Source of the DNA: Phycisphaerae bacterium | Lineage (GTDB): Bacteria > Planctomycetota > Phycisphaerae > SM23-33 | DNA length: 64,000 bases | NCBI GenBank assembly: GCA_030745875.1 | Contig: JASLNT010000031.1 | Span: 1-64,000 of the forward strand | Direction of reading: 5' to 3' | In this document: positions 51,838 to 61,600 of the stretch, piece after piece | Layout: every line of letters starts with the position of its first letter | Numbering within the stretch: the first letter of the stretch is position 1 | The notes under the pieces: generated by a model | Database searches by the model: none | Told to the model about the DNA's origin: nothing | What the model saw: only the letters and a program-made list of their open reading frames with translations | Made by a program: the position numbers and the translations under genes

Positions 51838-54800
51838 ATGAATGTACGAATCAAATTCGTCGCACCGCTCGCTTTCGTCGTTTCAGCCTTACTGGCCTCC
51901 CCCAACGCACAGGCCGCCGGCACGGTCAGTCTCGAAGACATCGAAGGGCTGCTGGAGCTTCGCACCGATCAGGTCGAGATCATCAACCTCGTCAGGAACG
52001 CCGACATGGTGAAGGTCGCGCCGAAGGACCTGCAAAAACTCAAGCAACTCGGAGCCCGGAGCGAACTTCTCCGAGCCATCGCCGACAAGATCAGGAAAGT
52101 CGCCTTCTCAATCGACACGATCATCGAACAGGTCGGAAAAGGAAAGACCGAAGCACAGCTAATCGAGCAGATCCTGTCCCATGGAATGCGTATGAAGCTT
52201 TCTGCGGAGGATCGGTTAAGGCTGCTCCGGGCGAAAGTCAGCGTGCCTGTCATCAAGGCCATCGAAGGCAAGCACATTTACAAGGGATTCAAGCTCTACA
52301 AGGATCCGCTGGGGCTCCTGTCGATCCAGCATCCGGCCGGTTGGCGCAGCTACGAGTGGTACACCGGCGGAGGGTTCAAGATCCTCCTGTCGCCCGAAAA
52401 GGGAGTGACCGGAGAGAACGAGTTCACCACCGGTCTGCAGATCCAGCTTTCGTTCGTCAGCAAGCATTCGCCCTGGCGGAAGAACAACATTCTCGACATG
52501 CATAACCGCACATTGCCCGCGCTGGTGCGCGGTAATCGCAAATTCAAGCTCCAGCGCGCTCCGGGCGCCGAAGGCATCGCCAAGCGCATCGATTTAGCGG
52601 GCCTGCCGGCGGTTATACAGAAGTTCAGCGTGACCATGATGGGCAAACCGTGCTCTGAGCACATGCACCGCGTGATCGCCGAAGACATGGATTTCTTCAT
52701 GGAGTTTGTAGCTCCCAAAGACAAGTTCGACCAGTACGACCAGATCCGCAGCAGGATGATCAGAACGTTTCGCCCGTTCCCCGACCGCGTGCGGGCCGGA
52801 CGCAGAAACCGCCCTATCGAACCGTCGGAGTTGCTGGAGCTTTACCGCGAAGCCACGGTCATAATCCTGTCGGAATTTGACGGCGCGCCTTCCAGTTTCG
52901 GCAGCGGGTTCTTCGTGCGGGAAGACGGTCTTGTGCTGACCAATCATCATGTCATCTGCGGGCAGGAGAGTCACAGCGGCTGCACGTCCCCGTCCCGCAT
53001 GAAGCTGGCGAAGAAGCTGTCGATCATGTGGGATGGAAAGGTCGGTCCGAAGCGCGACGGCGAGAAGAACCGCAAGTCCTCAGCTTTCATTGAGGACACC
53101 GTCTACTCGAGGAACCCGACGGTGGATCTGGCGCTCCTTCGCGTTCCGCGGGGGGCGAAACCCTACCGGACAATTCCCATCACCCAGGTCGCCCAGGGGC
53201 TGGTGCGGGAGGGCGATTCGATTGCGGCGATCGGGTTCCCCCTTCCGACCCGTTTCAAGGTCGGAAACCTGTTCACCACTAACGGGATCATTTCCCGTTT
53301 CAATTACATCGAACAGCGTTTCGGTACGACCGGTTCGGCCAGGAAGCTCAACGACCTGTACACGACCGCCGAGATTCAGGGCGGAAACAGCGGAGGACCG
53401 GCCGTAAGCTGCGCCACCGGCGGGGTGATAGGTCTGAACACGTACATCACCATGAGCCTGGCGGGCAAAGAGCTGGACTATTTCGGCGTCTGCCCGATCG
53501 ATCACGCACTGTATTATTTTCCCCAGATCAGGTGGTATCCGCGAACCGGACGGATGCAGGCCCAGGGGCATCTGGAACTGGCGGTGATGCTCCTGGCGCA
53601 GGGGAATCTGCGATCGGCCGGGATCGAACTGTCGCGCGCGCTGAAATCCGAGCGAAATCTCCTGCCGACACAGCGGGCCAGGCTCTATTATCACCTTGCG
53701 CTGTACTACTCGAGGCGCGGCGATCGTAAGACCAGCGCCGAAATGGTCAAGCGATGTCTGAGTATCGACAAATTCCACACCGGGGCGCTCGTGGACACCG
53801 CTTCTGCTCATTCCAACGCGAACAGGCCCGAAGACGCCATCGCAACGATCAACAAACTGGTGAAGAAGGAACCGGATTTCTGGTGGCCTCGCTATCATCG
53901 GGCCGGGATCTATCGCGCAGCCGGGCGGAGAAAGGACGCGCTCGCCGATATTGACGAAGCGATCAAGCGAGGGGGGAGTTTCGATCCTGGAGTGTATCAT
54001 CTTCAGGGCCTGGTTCATGTCGACGGGAACAATCTGGAAAAGGCGCTGGAGTCCTTCAAGAAAGCGCTGAAGGCGGACCCCGCCAATTTCGAAGCTCAAC
54101 TGTCAATCGCCGATTACCACGTTCGCAAGAAGAACATCAGCGCTGCAATTCTGGAATACGACAGGTGCCTCAAGGTCCATCGGGAAGAACCTCGGGTGCT
54201 CGAATCTTACGGTCGATTCCTGAAGGGTCAGAAGGGCAAGGAGCGTCAGGCGCTGGGACATCTTTCGAATGCGGCGATAATCACGCTGAATCGCGGAGAC
54301 GTTCCCTCCTTCGATCTCCTGAAGAACATGTGCGCCCTGGCCCGCTCCCTGCCGGGAGAAGCTCGGACTCTGCTGGCCGGAGGAAAACTGATGTACAAGC
54401 ACTGGCCCGAATCCAGGCACTGGGCGCATTACTACCTGGGCAAGTACTGGGAGATACACGCCGTCATGACTCGCGATTCCGACGTGCGGAACGGCGACAA
54501 GGTGATCGGGCGCGTCAGGCGATCGCAGCGATTCGAGAAACTCGATGACAAGGGCGGATGGGTGAAGATCAGGTTCGTCAAACAGGGCGCTCCGGTGTTC
54601 GGATGGGTCTCCAAAGCCGACACGCGATCCATCACCTCTCTGGCGACGGCGCACTTTCTCGCCAGCGACCGAGCCTATGAATTGCGTTATCGAAAGAAGC
54701 AGAATCTGGCGGGGAATTCCCCGCGTCAGGCGATGTCGGCGCCGGATGTTGTCGATCTGGTTCAATCGAACTACAGTCCGGGGCTGTTCGCCGAAACGCT

Positions 54801-55587
54801 CGACCACGCCAGCCTGGCGTTTGTCCTGACAACGCAGCGAATCGCACTGTTCAAGAAGATGCGATTTCCGCCCTGGGCGACGTATTTCCTGTCGGTGAGG
54901 ATTCTCCGGGATCAGCTCAGCGGCGGGGAGAGTCTCGCAAGCCTCATCAAGATCACTCCTCCCGCGAAGCTCCAGGAGGATTCCCAGGGCGTGCACGGGG
55001 TCTATTCTTTCGAGAACACAGGCGAGATACCCCTGATGTCGGTCGCGATCAGAAAAACGTACCTGGACAAGAACAATCGGGTGCTCTGGTCGGCCCAGGG
55101 CAAGCTTCGCACGTCGGATCCGGTCTTCTCGCCCCGCCGATCCAAGTCGCTGCATTTCTGGTACGACACCTGGGCGACCTTGAAGAAAGCCGGCGTCGCT
55201 GAAAAGGACGTCAAGAGAACGTCCCTGGCGGTGGTCTCGGCGCGCAATGCAACGTTCCTGTGGAAGCTGAAACTCCAGGGAGCTCGCCAGGACAGGCGCG
55301 GGTATCATTTCACGATCGCCAACGGCTCGTCCTTCAAAATCAGCAATCCGACAGTGCTCATGAACTACGTTGACGCCCGGGGCAAACCGATCCTCCATCC
55401 CAAAACTCGCCAAGCCGTCTCTGACTCGCGAGTGATCAATACTGTCATCCAACCGGGCTCCAAGAGTCGGGAGTTAACTGTGTCCCAATGGATAGATCCC
55501 AATCATATGCAGCGCCTCGGAATCGCCCGGGGCGTAAAAGCTTTCCTGCGGCCTGTGATTGTGGATGGAATACCGTCGCTTAAATGA
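51838..55587 (+). CDS. Multidomain DegP-like serine protease with TPR array and SH3-like module
   Basis: A 1249-residue exported protein. A signal peptide (about 1-26) is followed by an uncharacterised helical domain (about 27-130) and a PsbP/DcrB-like beta domain (about 140-300; LYKDPLGLLSIQHPAGWRSYE). A trypsin-like protease domain (about 345-560) has His in LTNHHVICG (about 370), Asp in NPTVDLALLRV (about 425) and Ser in IQGGNSGGPAV (about 518). TPR repeats (about 580-860), an SH3b-like module (about 865-930, GWVSKAD) and a beta-rich C-terminus close it. It would act as a periplasmic regulated protease or chaperone. A small SH3-like lipoprotein is encoded 48 nt downstream. Confidence 0.88.
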   Translation: MNVRIKFVAPLAFVVSALLASPNAQAAGTVSLEDIEGLLELRTDQVEIINLVRNADMVKVAPKDLQKLKQLGARSELLRAIADKIRKVAFSIDTIIEQVGKGKTEAQLIEQILSHGMRMKLSAEDRLRLLRAKVSVPVIKAIEGKHIYKGFKLYKDPLGLLSIQHPAGWRSYEWYTGGGFKILLSPEKGVTGENEFTTGLQIQLSFVSKHSPWRKNNILDMHNRTLPALVRGNRKFKLQRAPGAEGIAKRIDLAGLPAVIQKFSVTMMGKPCSEHMHRVIAEDMDFFMEFVAPKDKFDQYDQIRSRMIRTFRPFPDRVRAGRRNRPIEPSELLELYREATVIILSEFDGAPSSFGSGFFVREDGLVLTNHHVICGQESHSGCTSPSRMKLAKKLSIMWDGKVGPKRDGEKNRKSSAFIEDTVYSRNPTVDLALLRVPRGAKPYRTIPITQVAQGLVREGDSIAAIGFPLPTRFKVGNLFTTNGIISRFNYIEQRFGTTGSARKLNDLYTTAEIQGGNSGGPAVSCATGGVIGLNTYITMSLAGKELDYFGVCPIDHALYYFPQIRWYPRTGRMQAQGHLELAVMLLAQGNLRSAGIELSRALKSERNLLPTQRARLYYHLALYYSRRGDRKTSAEMVKRCLSIDKFHTGALVDTASAHSNANRPEDAIATINKLVKKEPDFWWPRYHRAGIYRAAGRRKDALADIDEAIKRGGSFDPGVYHLQGLVHVDGNNLEKALESFKKALKADPANFEAQLSIADYHVRKKNISAAILEYDRCLKVHREEPRVLESYGRFLKGQKGKERQALGHLSNAAIITLNRGDVPSFDLLKNMCALARSLPGEARTLLAGGKLMYKHWPESRHWAHYYLGKYWEIHAVMTRDSDVRNGDKVIGRVRRSQRFEKLDDKGGWVKIRFVKQGAPVFGWVSKADTRSITSLATAHFLASDRAYELRYRKKQNLAGNSPRQAMSAPDVVDLVQSNYSPGLFAETLDHASLAFVLTTQRIALFKKMRFPPWATYFLSVRILRDQLSGGESLASLIKITPPAKLQEDSQGVHGVYSFENTGEIPLMSVAIRKTYLDKNNRVLWSAQGKLRTSDPVFSPRRSKSLHFWYDTWATLKKAGVAEKDVKRTSLAVVSARNATFLWKLKLQGARQDRRGYHFTIANGSSFKISNPTVLMNYVDARGKPILHPKTRQAVSDSRVINTVIQPGSKSRELTVSQWIDPNHMQRLGIARGVKAFLRPVIVDGIPSLK

Positions 55588-55635
55588 GAGTGCGCTAGGT
55601 GAACTGAACCGACAGCGCCAAGAATCGAGGTCAAA

Positions 55636-55950
55636 ATGAATAAGAAACTCTTGCTTACGTTTGTCGCGTGCGGATTTGTCCTGCTGGCCGGATGCGTCGA
55701 CAAGGAACCGCCCAACTTAAAGGTCAACGGTGAGCCTGCAGTATCGCAAACCGCGCCCACCCACGTGATAACCGTGGACACGGTTTACTACATGGACGGC
55801 CCGCAGCAGTCCCGCCCGCCGGAAGGGACATTCAAATCCGGTACGAAGGTGACTCTCGTTCGAAATGCGGGAAGCTACTCGGTGGTTCGCTCAACCGACG
55901 GCGTGCAGGCGTACGTTGCGACCGGCGCACTGAAGGCCGTGGAAAAGTAA
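55636..55950 (+). CDS. Small SH3-like lipoprotein
   Basis: A 104-residue lipoprotein: signal peptide with lipobox LLAGC (Cys20), a short linker, then an SH3b-like barrel (about 48-98; VYYMDGPQQS, GTKVTLVRNAGSYSVV). Such modules bind peptidoglycan or peptide stems. Its position directly behind a serine protease that also has an SH3-like module suggests a shared partner. Confidence 0.82.
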   Translation: MNKKLLLTFVACGFVLLAGCVDKEPPNLKVNGEPAVSQTAPTHVITVDTVYYMDGPQQSRPPEGTFKSGTKVTLVRNAGSYSVVRSTDGVQAYVATGALKAVEK

Positions 55951-56406
55951 TCATCGACCAGGGCGGATAAGGCTGCAGGAAAAAACCGCCGTCGTACGAC
56001 ACACATCGACACGGGCCTCAACCGCGCGTTGGGCTCAGCAGGGCCCCAGTGCGCGCCGGGGCGAAATTGATGTTAGATTCACATCTGACATTCGGTTACG
56101 CTTTCCAATTCAATTATGAAAGTATTTGTAAGTGCAGCATCGGGTGATCTGAAAGCCTGCCTCCTGGGTCAAATTCGCTCTCAGTTACCCCCCGCTGACG
56201 TCGCAATTTGACTTATATATGCCTATTTTGCGGGTTAATCCCAGAATTTGCTTGATGTTCAGAGGCTATTGCAGTAGAATGCCCGTGTTATTGGAAGGTG
56301 TGCTCAGTCGACTGCGTGCTTTTTATGCTTATGCTCTTGGTGCGTAGCTCTCTGCTCACAGTTTATAGCTCAAGACAATTCCTTTGAAGGAATGATGGAG
56401 GCCGTT
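55951..56406. other. Long upstream region of the PEP-CTERM gene
   Basis: About 455 nt without a gene. It holds an imperfect palindrome, TGTTAGAT-TCAC-ATCTGACA (56071-56090), and a perfect 8-bp inverted repeat, GTCAAATT/AATTTGAC (56168-56175 with 56205-56212), separated by 29 nt. AT-rich sequence follows. A promoter for the PEP-CTERM gene should be here but none is clear, and no sigma-54 site was found. Confidence 0.4.
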
Positions 56407-57000
56407 ATGAATCTGGCTCGAATTCTCGTAAACAACCGTTTTTTCTGCGCGCTTACGCTGACGATCGCACTGACCCTGGCTGGCGGAACCGCACAGGCGA
56501 CTCCCATTGACGGTTCAATTGCCGTCGGCGCCTACGCTACTGTCATAGACGGACCGGATCTCGCGTCCAGCACGCTGTTTACCCCTTTGGCGCCCGCACC
56601 GGCGACCATGTACTACTTCGGTGGAACCGGCGACCTTGCGGGAATACCTGCTCTAGCGCCGGTCACCGCATCGGGCCCGCTGGACATCACCGACCCGCTC
56701 GTATGGACGTTCTCCAGCCCCGAAGGAACCTGGACAACCGAAACGTTCAGTATAGACGTCTCCGAACTGGCCGGCGGGTACCTCGACTTTTTCCTGACCG
56801 GTGTGTTCACCCCCGCCGGTCCGCTTGCGGGACTTGAACCTGCAAGCGCCGAACTGCGAATCTCGCTGAATCAGGGCGGTCCGGTCGTTAGTTGGGGCGG
56901 ATCGATGACTATGACCGGCCCGGTGATCCCCGAACCGATGACCATGTCGATCCTGGGCGTCGGCGGTCTGGCGCTGCTGCGCCGACGACGCCGAAGCTGA
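56407..57000 (+). CDS. Small PEP-CTERM secreted protein
   Basis: A 197-residue exported protein. Signal peptide (about 1-32), a Thr/Pro/Ala-rich beta-sandwich-like body without cysteine in the mature part, and a C-terminal sorting signal VIPEPMTMSILGVGGLALLRRRRRS. ATG 56407 is set by GGAGG 5 nt upstream; two earlier ATGs (56392, 56395) lack such spacing. The body matches no family I recognise. Sorting by an exosortase is expected from the tail. A terminator follows. Confidence 0.88.
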   Translation: MNLARILVNNRFFCALTLTIALTLAGGTAQATPIDGSIAVGAYATVIDGPDLASSTLFTPLAPAPATMYYFGGTGDLAGIPALAPVTASGPLDITDPLVWTFSSPEGTWTTETFSIDVSELAGGYLDFFLTGVFTPAGPLAGLEPASAELRISLNQGGPVVSWGGSMTMTGPVIPEPMTMSILGVGGLALLRRRRRS

Positions 57001-57025
57001 TACTCCCCCAATACGAGAATTCAAA

Positions 57026-57057
57026 CCCCGTCGCCCTTCAGGCGGCGGGGTTTTTCT
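57026..57057 (+). terminator. Intrinsic terminator of the PEP-CTERM gene
   Basis: A 10-bp stem (57026-57035 with 57041-57050, one T-G pair), loop CTTCA, then five T. Confidence 0.92.
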
Positions 57058-57171
57058 ATTCAGCGCGATAACCGTTCGAGAAAAAGAGGATTCTACTTGA
57101 TGACGACTCCTCTTGGGCTCATGGTATCCCTTCGGACCGAGCGGTCACACAGGTCCGAATTGGAGAAGACA

Positions 57172-58548
57172 ATGAACCGTCGAGATTTTCTGAAGACACT
57201 TAGCACGGGAATCGCACTGTACGCGGCGCCCGGCGCGGCCGGGGCGGTCAAGAGCAACAGAAAATCCCGGCCGAACGTGGTGCTGATATTCGTGGACGAT
57301 CTGGGTTACGGTGACGTGGGGTATCACGGAACGTGCGATGTGCCCACGCCCAATATCGATTCAATCGCATCAGCGGGAACGCAGTTCTCAACGGCGTACG
57401 TAACCGCTGCCGTTTGCGGACCCTCACGCGCCGGACTCCTGAGCGGGCAGTACCAGCAACGATTCGGATTCGACGACAACCCCGGACCGTTCACTCAATC
57501 GGCGGAGGTGCGGATCGGCACGCCGCTCGATCGGCCTAACATCGCAGAAAGGCTCAAGGAGTTGGGCTACACCACGGGCATGGTCGGTAAGTGGCACGAG
57601 GGCGATGACGAAAGACACCAACCGCACAAGCGAGGATTCGACGAGTATTTCGGCTTCAACAACGGAGCCGCCGAATACTTCATCAAGAACAATCCCAAAA
57701 ACCGCCTGCTCCGCAACGGTAAGCCGGTCGCACGCGAGGACGCCTATCTGACAGACGCCTTCGGACGAGAGGCCGCAGCGTTCGTTCGGAAACATAAGAA
57801 CCGCCCGTTCTTCCTCTATGCGTCCTTCAACGCTGTCCACGGACCGCTCCAAGCCCCAGAAAGTGAGATCGCCTCAGCTCCGAAGAACGCGGACCCTAAG
57901 CGCCGAATCCTGGCCGCCATGCTGTCGTCGCTGGACCGCAACATCGGGCAAATACTCGGGGCGATTCGCAAGTGCGGGCTCGAGTCGAACACGCTGGTGA
58001 TATTCTGGAGCGACAACGGAGGCAAACCGACCGGAAATCGATCGCTGAACACCCCGCTGCGCGGTATGAAGGGGCAGTACTACGAGGGCGGTATTCGCGT
58101 ACCGGCGTGCATGAAGTGGCCCGGCGCGATACCGGCTGACAAACGCTACGACCAGCCCGTCAGCACCCTGGACGTCATGCCGACAGCCCTAAGCGCCGCC
58201 GGAACCGAGATATGTCCCAACTGGAAGCTCGACGGAGTCAATCTGCTGGATCACCTGAACGGTAAGAAAAAGACCCCGCCCCACCGGATGCTGTACTGGC
58301 GCCAGCTATACCACTGGGCCATCCGCGACACCGACTGGAAACTCGTCAAGATGCGAAACGCCGACCAACCGCAACTGTTCCACATCTCCCGGGACAAGTG
58401 CGAGAAAGAGGACTTGTTCAAGAAGCGGCCGGACATAGTCAAACGCCTGACCGAAGCGTACGGAAAATGGAACGCGGGATTAATGAAGCCGCAGTGGGGA
58501 TGGCAGCCGGGCATCTGCGGGAAAAAGTACAACCGACCGAAACAATAA
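57172..58548 (+). CDS. Tat-exported type I sulfatase
   Basis: A 458-residue arylsulfatase-fold enzyme. The N-terminus has a twin-arginine signal, MNRRDFLKTLS. The mature domain begins RPNVVLIFVDDLGYGDVG (metal ligands Asp-Asp). The formylglycine site is VCGPSRAGLLSG, the Cys-x-Pro-Ser-Arg type. GKWHEG and SDNGG (metal) follow. Cys must be changed to formylglycine by FGE or an anaerobic radical enzyme. It removes sulfate from sugars or polysaccharides outside the cytoplasm. ATG 57172 has GGAG 7 nt upstream. An FGE-like domain is encoded in the next gene, 128 nt away, but that domain appears not to be a true FGE. Confidence 0.95.
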   Translation: MNRRDFLKTLSTGIALYAAPGAAGAVKSNRKSRPNVVLIFVDDLGYGDVGYHGTCDVPTPNIDSIASAGTQFSTAYVTAAVCGPSRAGLLSGQYQQRFGFDDNPGPFTQSAEVRIGTPLDRPNIAERLKELGYTTGMVGKWHEGDDERHQPHKRGFDEYFGFNNGAAEYFIKNNPKNRLLRNGKPVAREDAYLTDAFGREAAAFVRKHKNRPFFLYASFNAVHGPLQAPESEIASAPKNADPKRRILAAMLSSLDRNIGQILGAIRKCGLESNTLVIFWSDNGGKPTGNRSLNTPLRGMKGQYYEGGIRVPACMKWPGAIPADKRYDQPVSTLDVMPTALSAAGTEICPNWKLDGVNLLDHLNGKKKTPPHRMLYWRQLYHWAIRDTDWKLVKMRNADQPQLFHISRDKCEKEDLFKKRPDIVKRLTEAYGKWNAGLMKPQWGWQPGICGKKYNRPKQ

Positions 58549-58675
58549 CAGTCTCCATCACACCGCCTGGCCCTGCGCGTGGGGCGGCGATCCGTAACAA
58601 CCTGGGATTCGGTTTGCCCAATGCGGCGCATCGGATACAATCTCTCACGGTAGAAACTCAAATGAGAATGATGCG

Positions 58676-61600
58676 ATGAGGAACGGACGGGTGAACAGGA
58701 CTTTCTCTTCGACGCTGAGTTTAGCGTGGGCGATCGCTGCGGCGACCGTCATTTCGGCGACTCCGCCGGCCGCAGCAGCCAAGAAACCCGACGGCGTGCT
58801 GGTTCGCGCCGGAGCCCCTGTCGGTGTTCGAGCGCTGGGCGCAGAGTGGCGGAAAGACGGCGGGGCGCTGCAATGCAGCGGAACGGGCAACGTGCTGATG
58901 AGCGTATGGGGCCTGGACAAGGGGGATTTCCAAATCACCGCCAGGCTCTCGATAACCAAGCTCGACAGCACCGCCGCTTCGTTCATGATGGGAGCGAGCA
59001 ATTTTGGCTTTGACGGTAAAGGCCGGACGCTGTTCACCGAGGGACCGCTGTTCGGCAAATTGCAGCATCGCGGTAAGTCCGCCGCGCATATCACCGAAGG
59101 CAAACTGTTCGAATTCAGCGTTGTGCGGCGCAGCGGGAAGATCGCCTTCCGGATAAACGACAAAGTTATCGCCCACCTGAACCACTCCGGACCGATCAAC
59201 GGTTTCGGATTTCGCCCGCATCGCGGTCGGATGGGAATCATCGAATTCATCGCCAGGGGAAATCTCGTGGAACTGCGCCAGTCGCAACTGGTCATCCCGG
59301 TCAAATCAAAGCGACCGGCGCGTCGCGCTCCGGGTGGCAAGATCAATCCGGCGGGGCTTCGAATGGCGATCGAGGATCTGATGCGAACGTTTCCAAACAG
59401 ATACAAGGGCGGCGCCGAATTCCTCGCCCGCCTGGATCGCATCAAAGCCCAATCCGACGATGAACGGACCGCCCGTTTCACCGCATTGAAACGCGAGGCG
59501 CTTCTGGCTAATCCGTTGCTGGACTTCAAACGCCTTGTAGTAGTCCGACGCCGCATCGGTCGCGATGCAACGCGATTCGACGGTGGAATGTGGGGCTTCA
59601 ACAGCCGCTCGCTCGGAATCCCCGACACCGGCTCGGGCAACACTATCCTTCCCCGCAAGGGCTTCAACAACGAGATCGCCATACTCTCGCCGATCTCGCA
59701 CGAGGGACGCTTCACCACGCTCTACAAACCGAAAACCAGCGTGTTCGTCGGCGACGTCGATCTTCATTGGGATGCGACGAAGATGCTGTTCTCATCGATC
59801 GACTTAAAAGGTCTGTGGCAGATTTTCGAGGCGGGAACGGACGCCAAACCCCCGCGACAGGTCACGCGCGGAGAATACGGAGATGTAGACAACTACGACG
59901 CATGCTACCTTCCGGACGGAGGGATCATCTTCGGATCGACACGTTCGTTCCAGCGAGTCCCCTGCCGAAGCACGCTGCAAACCCCAATTACGCTGCTGTA
60001 CCGAATGGACGCCGACGGAGCAAACATCCGCCAACTCACCTTCGACCAGGATCACAACTGGTGCCCCACCGTGCTTCCCGACGGACGAGTGCTGTACCTT
60101 CGCTGGGAGTATTCGGGCATTCCGCACGGCGCTTCACGGATTCTCTTCCAGATGAATCCCGACGGTACGGGGCAAACGGCGTACTACGGGAGCAATTCGC
60201 ACTGGCCTAACTGCGTGTTCTTCGCCCGGCCGGTTCCCGATCGCCCGGGCGTGTTCACGGGCGTCGTCAGCGGAAACCACGACGTCCCGCGGATGGGCGA
60301 ACTGCTCCTGTTCGATCGCAACAAGAGCACGTTTGAGGCTGACGGCGTGGTCCAGCGTATTCCCGGACGGGGCAAGAAGGTCGTCCCGATTATCGCCGAC
60401 ACTATCGCAAGAAACTCCTGGCCGAAATTCCTGCATCCCTGGCCGCTGTCCGACAAGTACTTCATCACCGCGTGCAAACCGACGGCGAGGTCGCTGTGGG
60501 GAATCTATCTTGTCGACACGTTCGACAACCTGCTGCTGCTGCGAGAAGAAACCGGCGAGGCCCTCCTCGAGCCAATCCCGCTGCACAAGACGAAGAAGCC
60601 TCCGGTTATCCCAAGCAGGATTGACCCGAGCCGCAAGGATGCGACGGTGTTTCTGGCTGACATATACCGGGGCGGAGGGCTGGCGGGCGTTCCGCGAGGC
60701 GCGGTGAAGAAACTTCGCCTGTTTACGTATCACTTCCAGTACTTCGGCATGTCGCCGAACGTCAGAAACTCAGTCGGCGGGGACGGACCCTGGGAGCCCT
60801 TGCGAGTTCTGGGCACGGTCCCGGTGGCGGACGATGGTTCAGCGTCGTTCCGCGTGCCCGCCAACACGCCGATCTCTATCCAACCGCTCGACGAAAGCGG
60901 AGCCGCCCTGCAGTTGATGCGCAGTTGGTTCACCGCCATGCCGGGCGAGAATGTCTCCTGCCTCGGATGCCACGAATCGCAGAAAGACGCCTCGCCGGTC
61001 GCCGTATCCGCCACGGTAGGCCGCAAACCGTCGGAAATCACGCCCTGGTACGGTCCGCCCAGGGGCTTCAGCTTCCGGCGCGAAGTGCAGCCGGTGCTCC
61101 AGAAATACTGCGTGGGCTGCCACAATGGAAAACCGCGCAAAGACGGTAAGAAACCGCCCGACCTGCGTCGCGATAAAAACAGCAGCGCCACCGGAGCGTA
61201 TTCGCGGTCGTACAGGGCGCTCTACGCTTACACTCGCACGCCGTCGCTGGAAAGCGATATGCACATGCTGATCCCGGGCGACTTCCACGCCGACAACAGC
61301 GAGTTGATCCGGATGCTTCGCAAGGGGCACCGCGGGGTCAAGCTGTCGGCGGAAGCCTGGGAGCGGCTTATAACGTGGATCGACCTGTGCGTTCCGTTCT
61401 ACGGGACGTGGCATGAATTGGCGGGCTGGAAGACCGTGAAGCCCGCCAGCCTGCGGCGCCGGGCAATGCTCAAACTCTACGCCGGTATAGACTACGATCC
61501 GGAATCAGTCGACGCCCTGGCGCCCGATCCGGACCCGATCGTCCCCAAAGCCCGCCCCGCCGCCGCCAAACCGCCCGCGCCGGAGGGTTGGCCTTTCGAC

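Noticed and set aside
54103..55452. Minus-strand open frame of 449 codons
   Set aside because: Antisense to the C-terminal part of the large serine protease and without recognisable motifs.
56071..56090. Palindrome as a sigma-54 or operator site for the PEP-CTERM gene
   Set aside because: No GG-N10-GC sigma-54 pair was found nearby and the palindrome has one mismatch and sits over 300 nt upstream.
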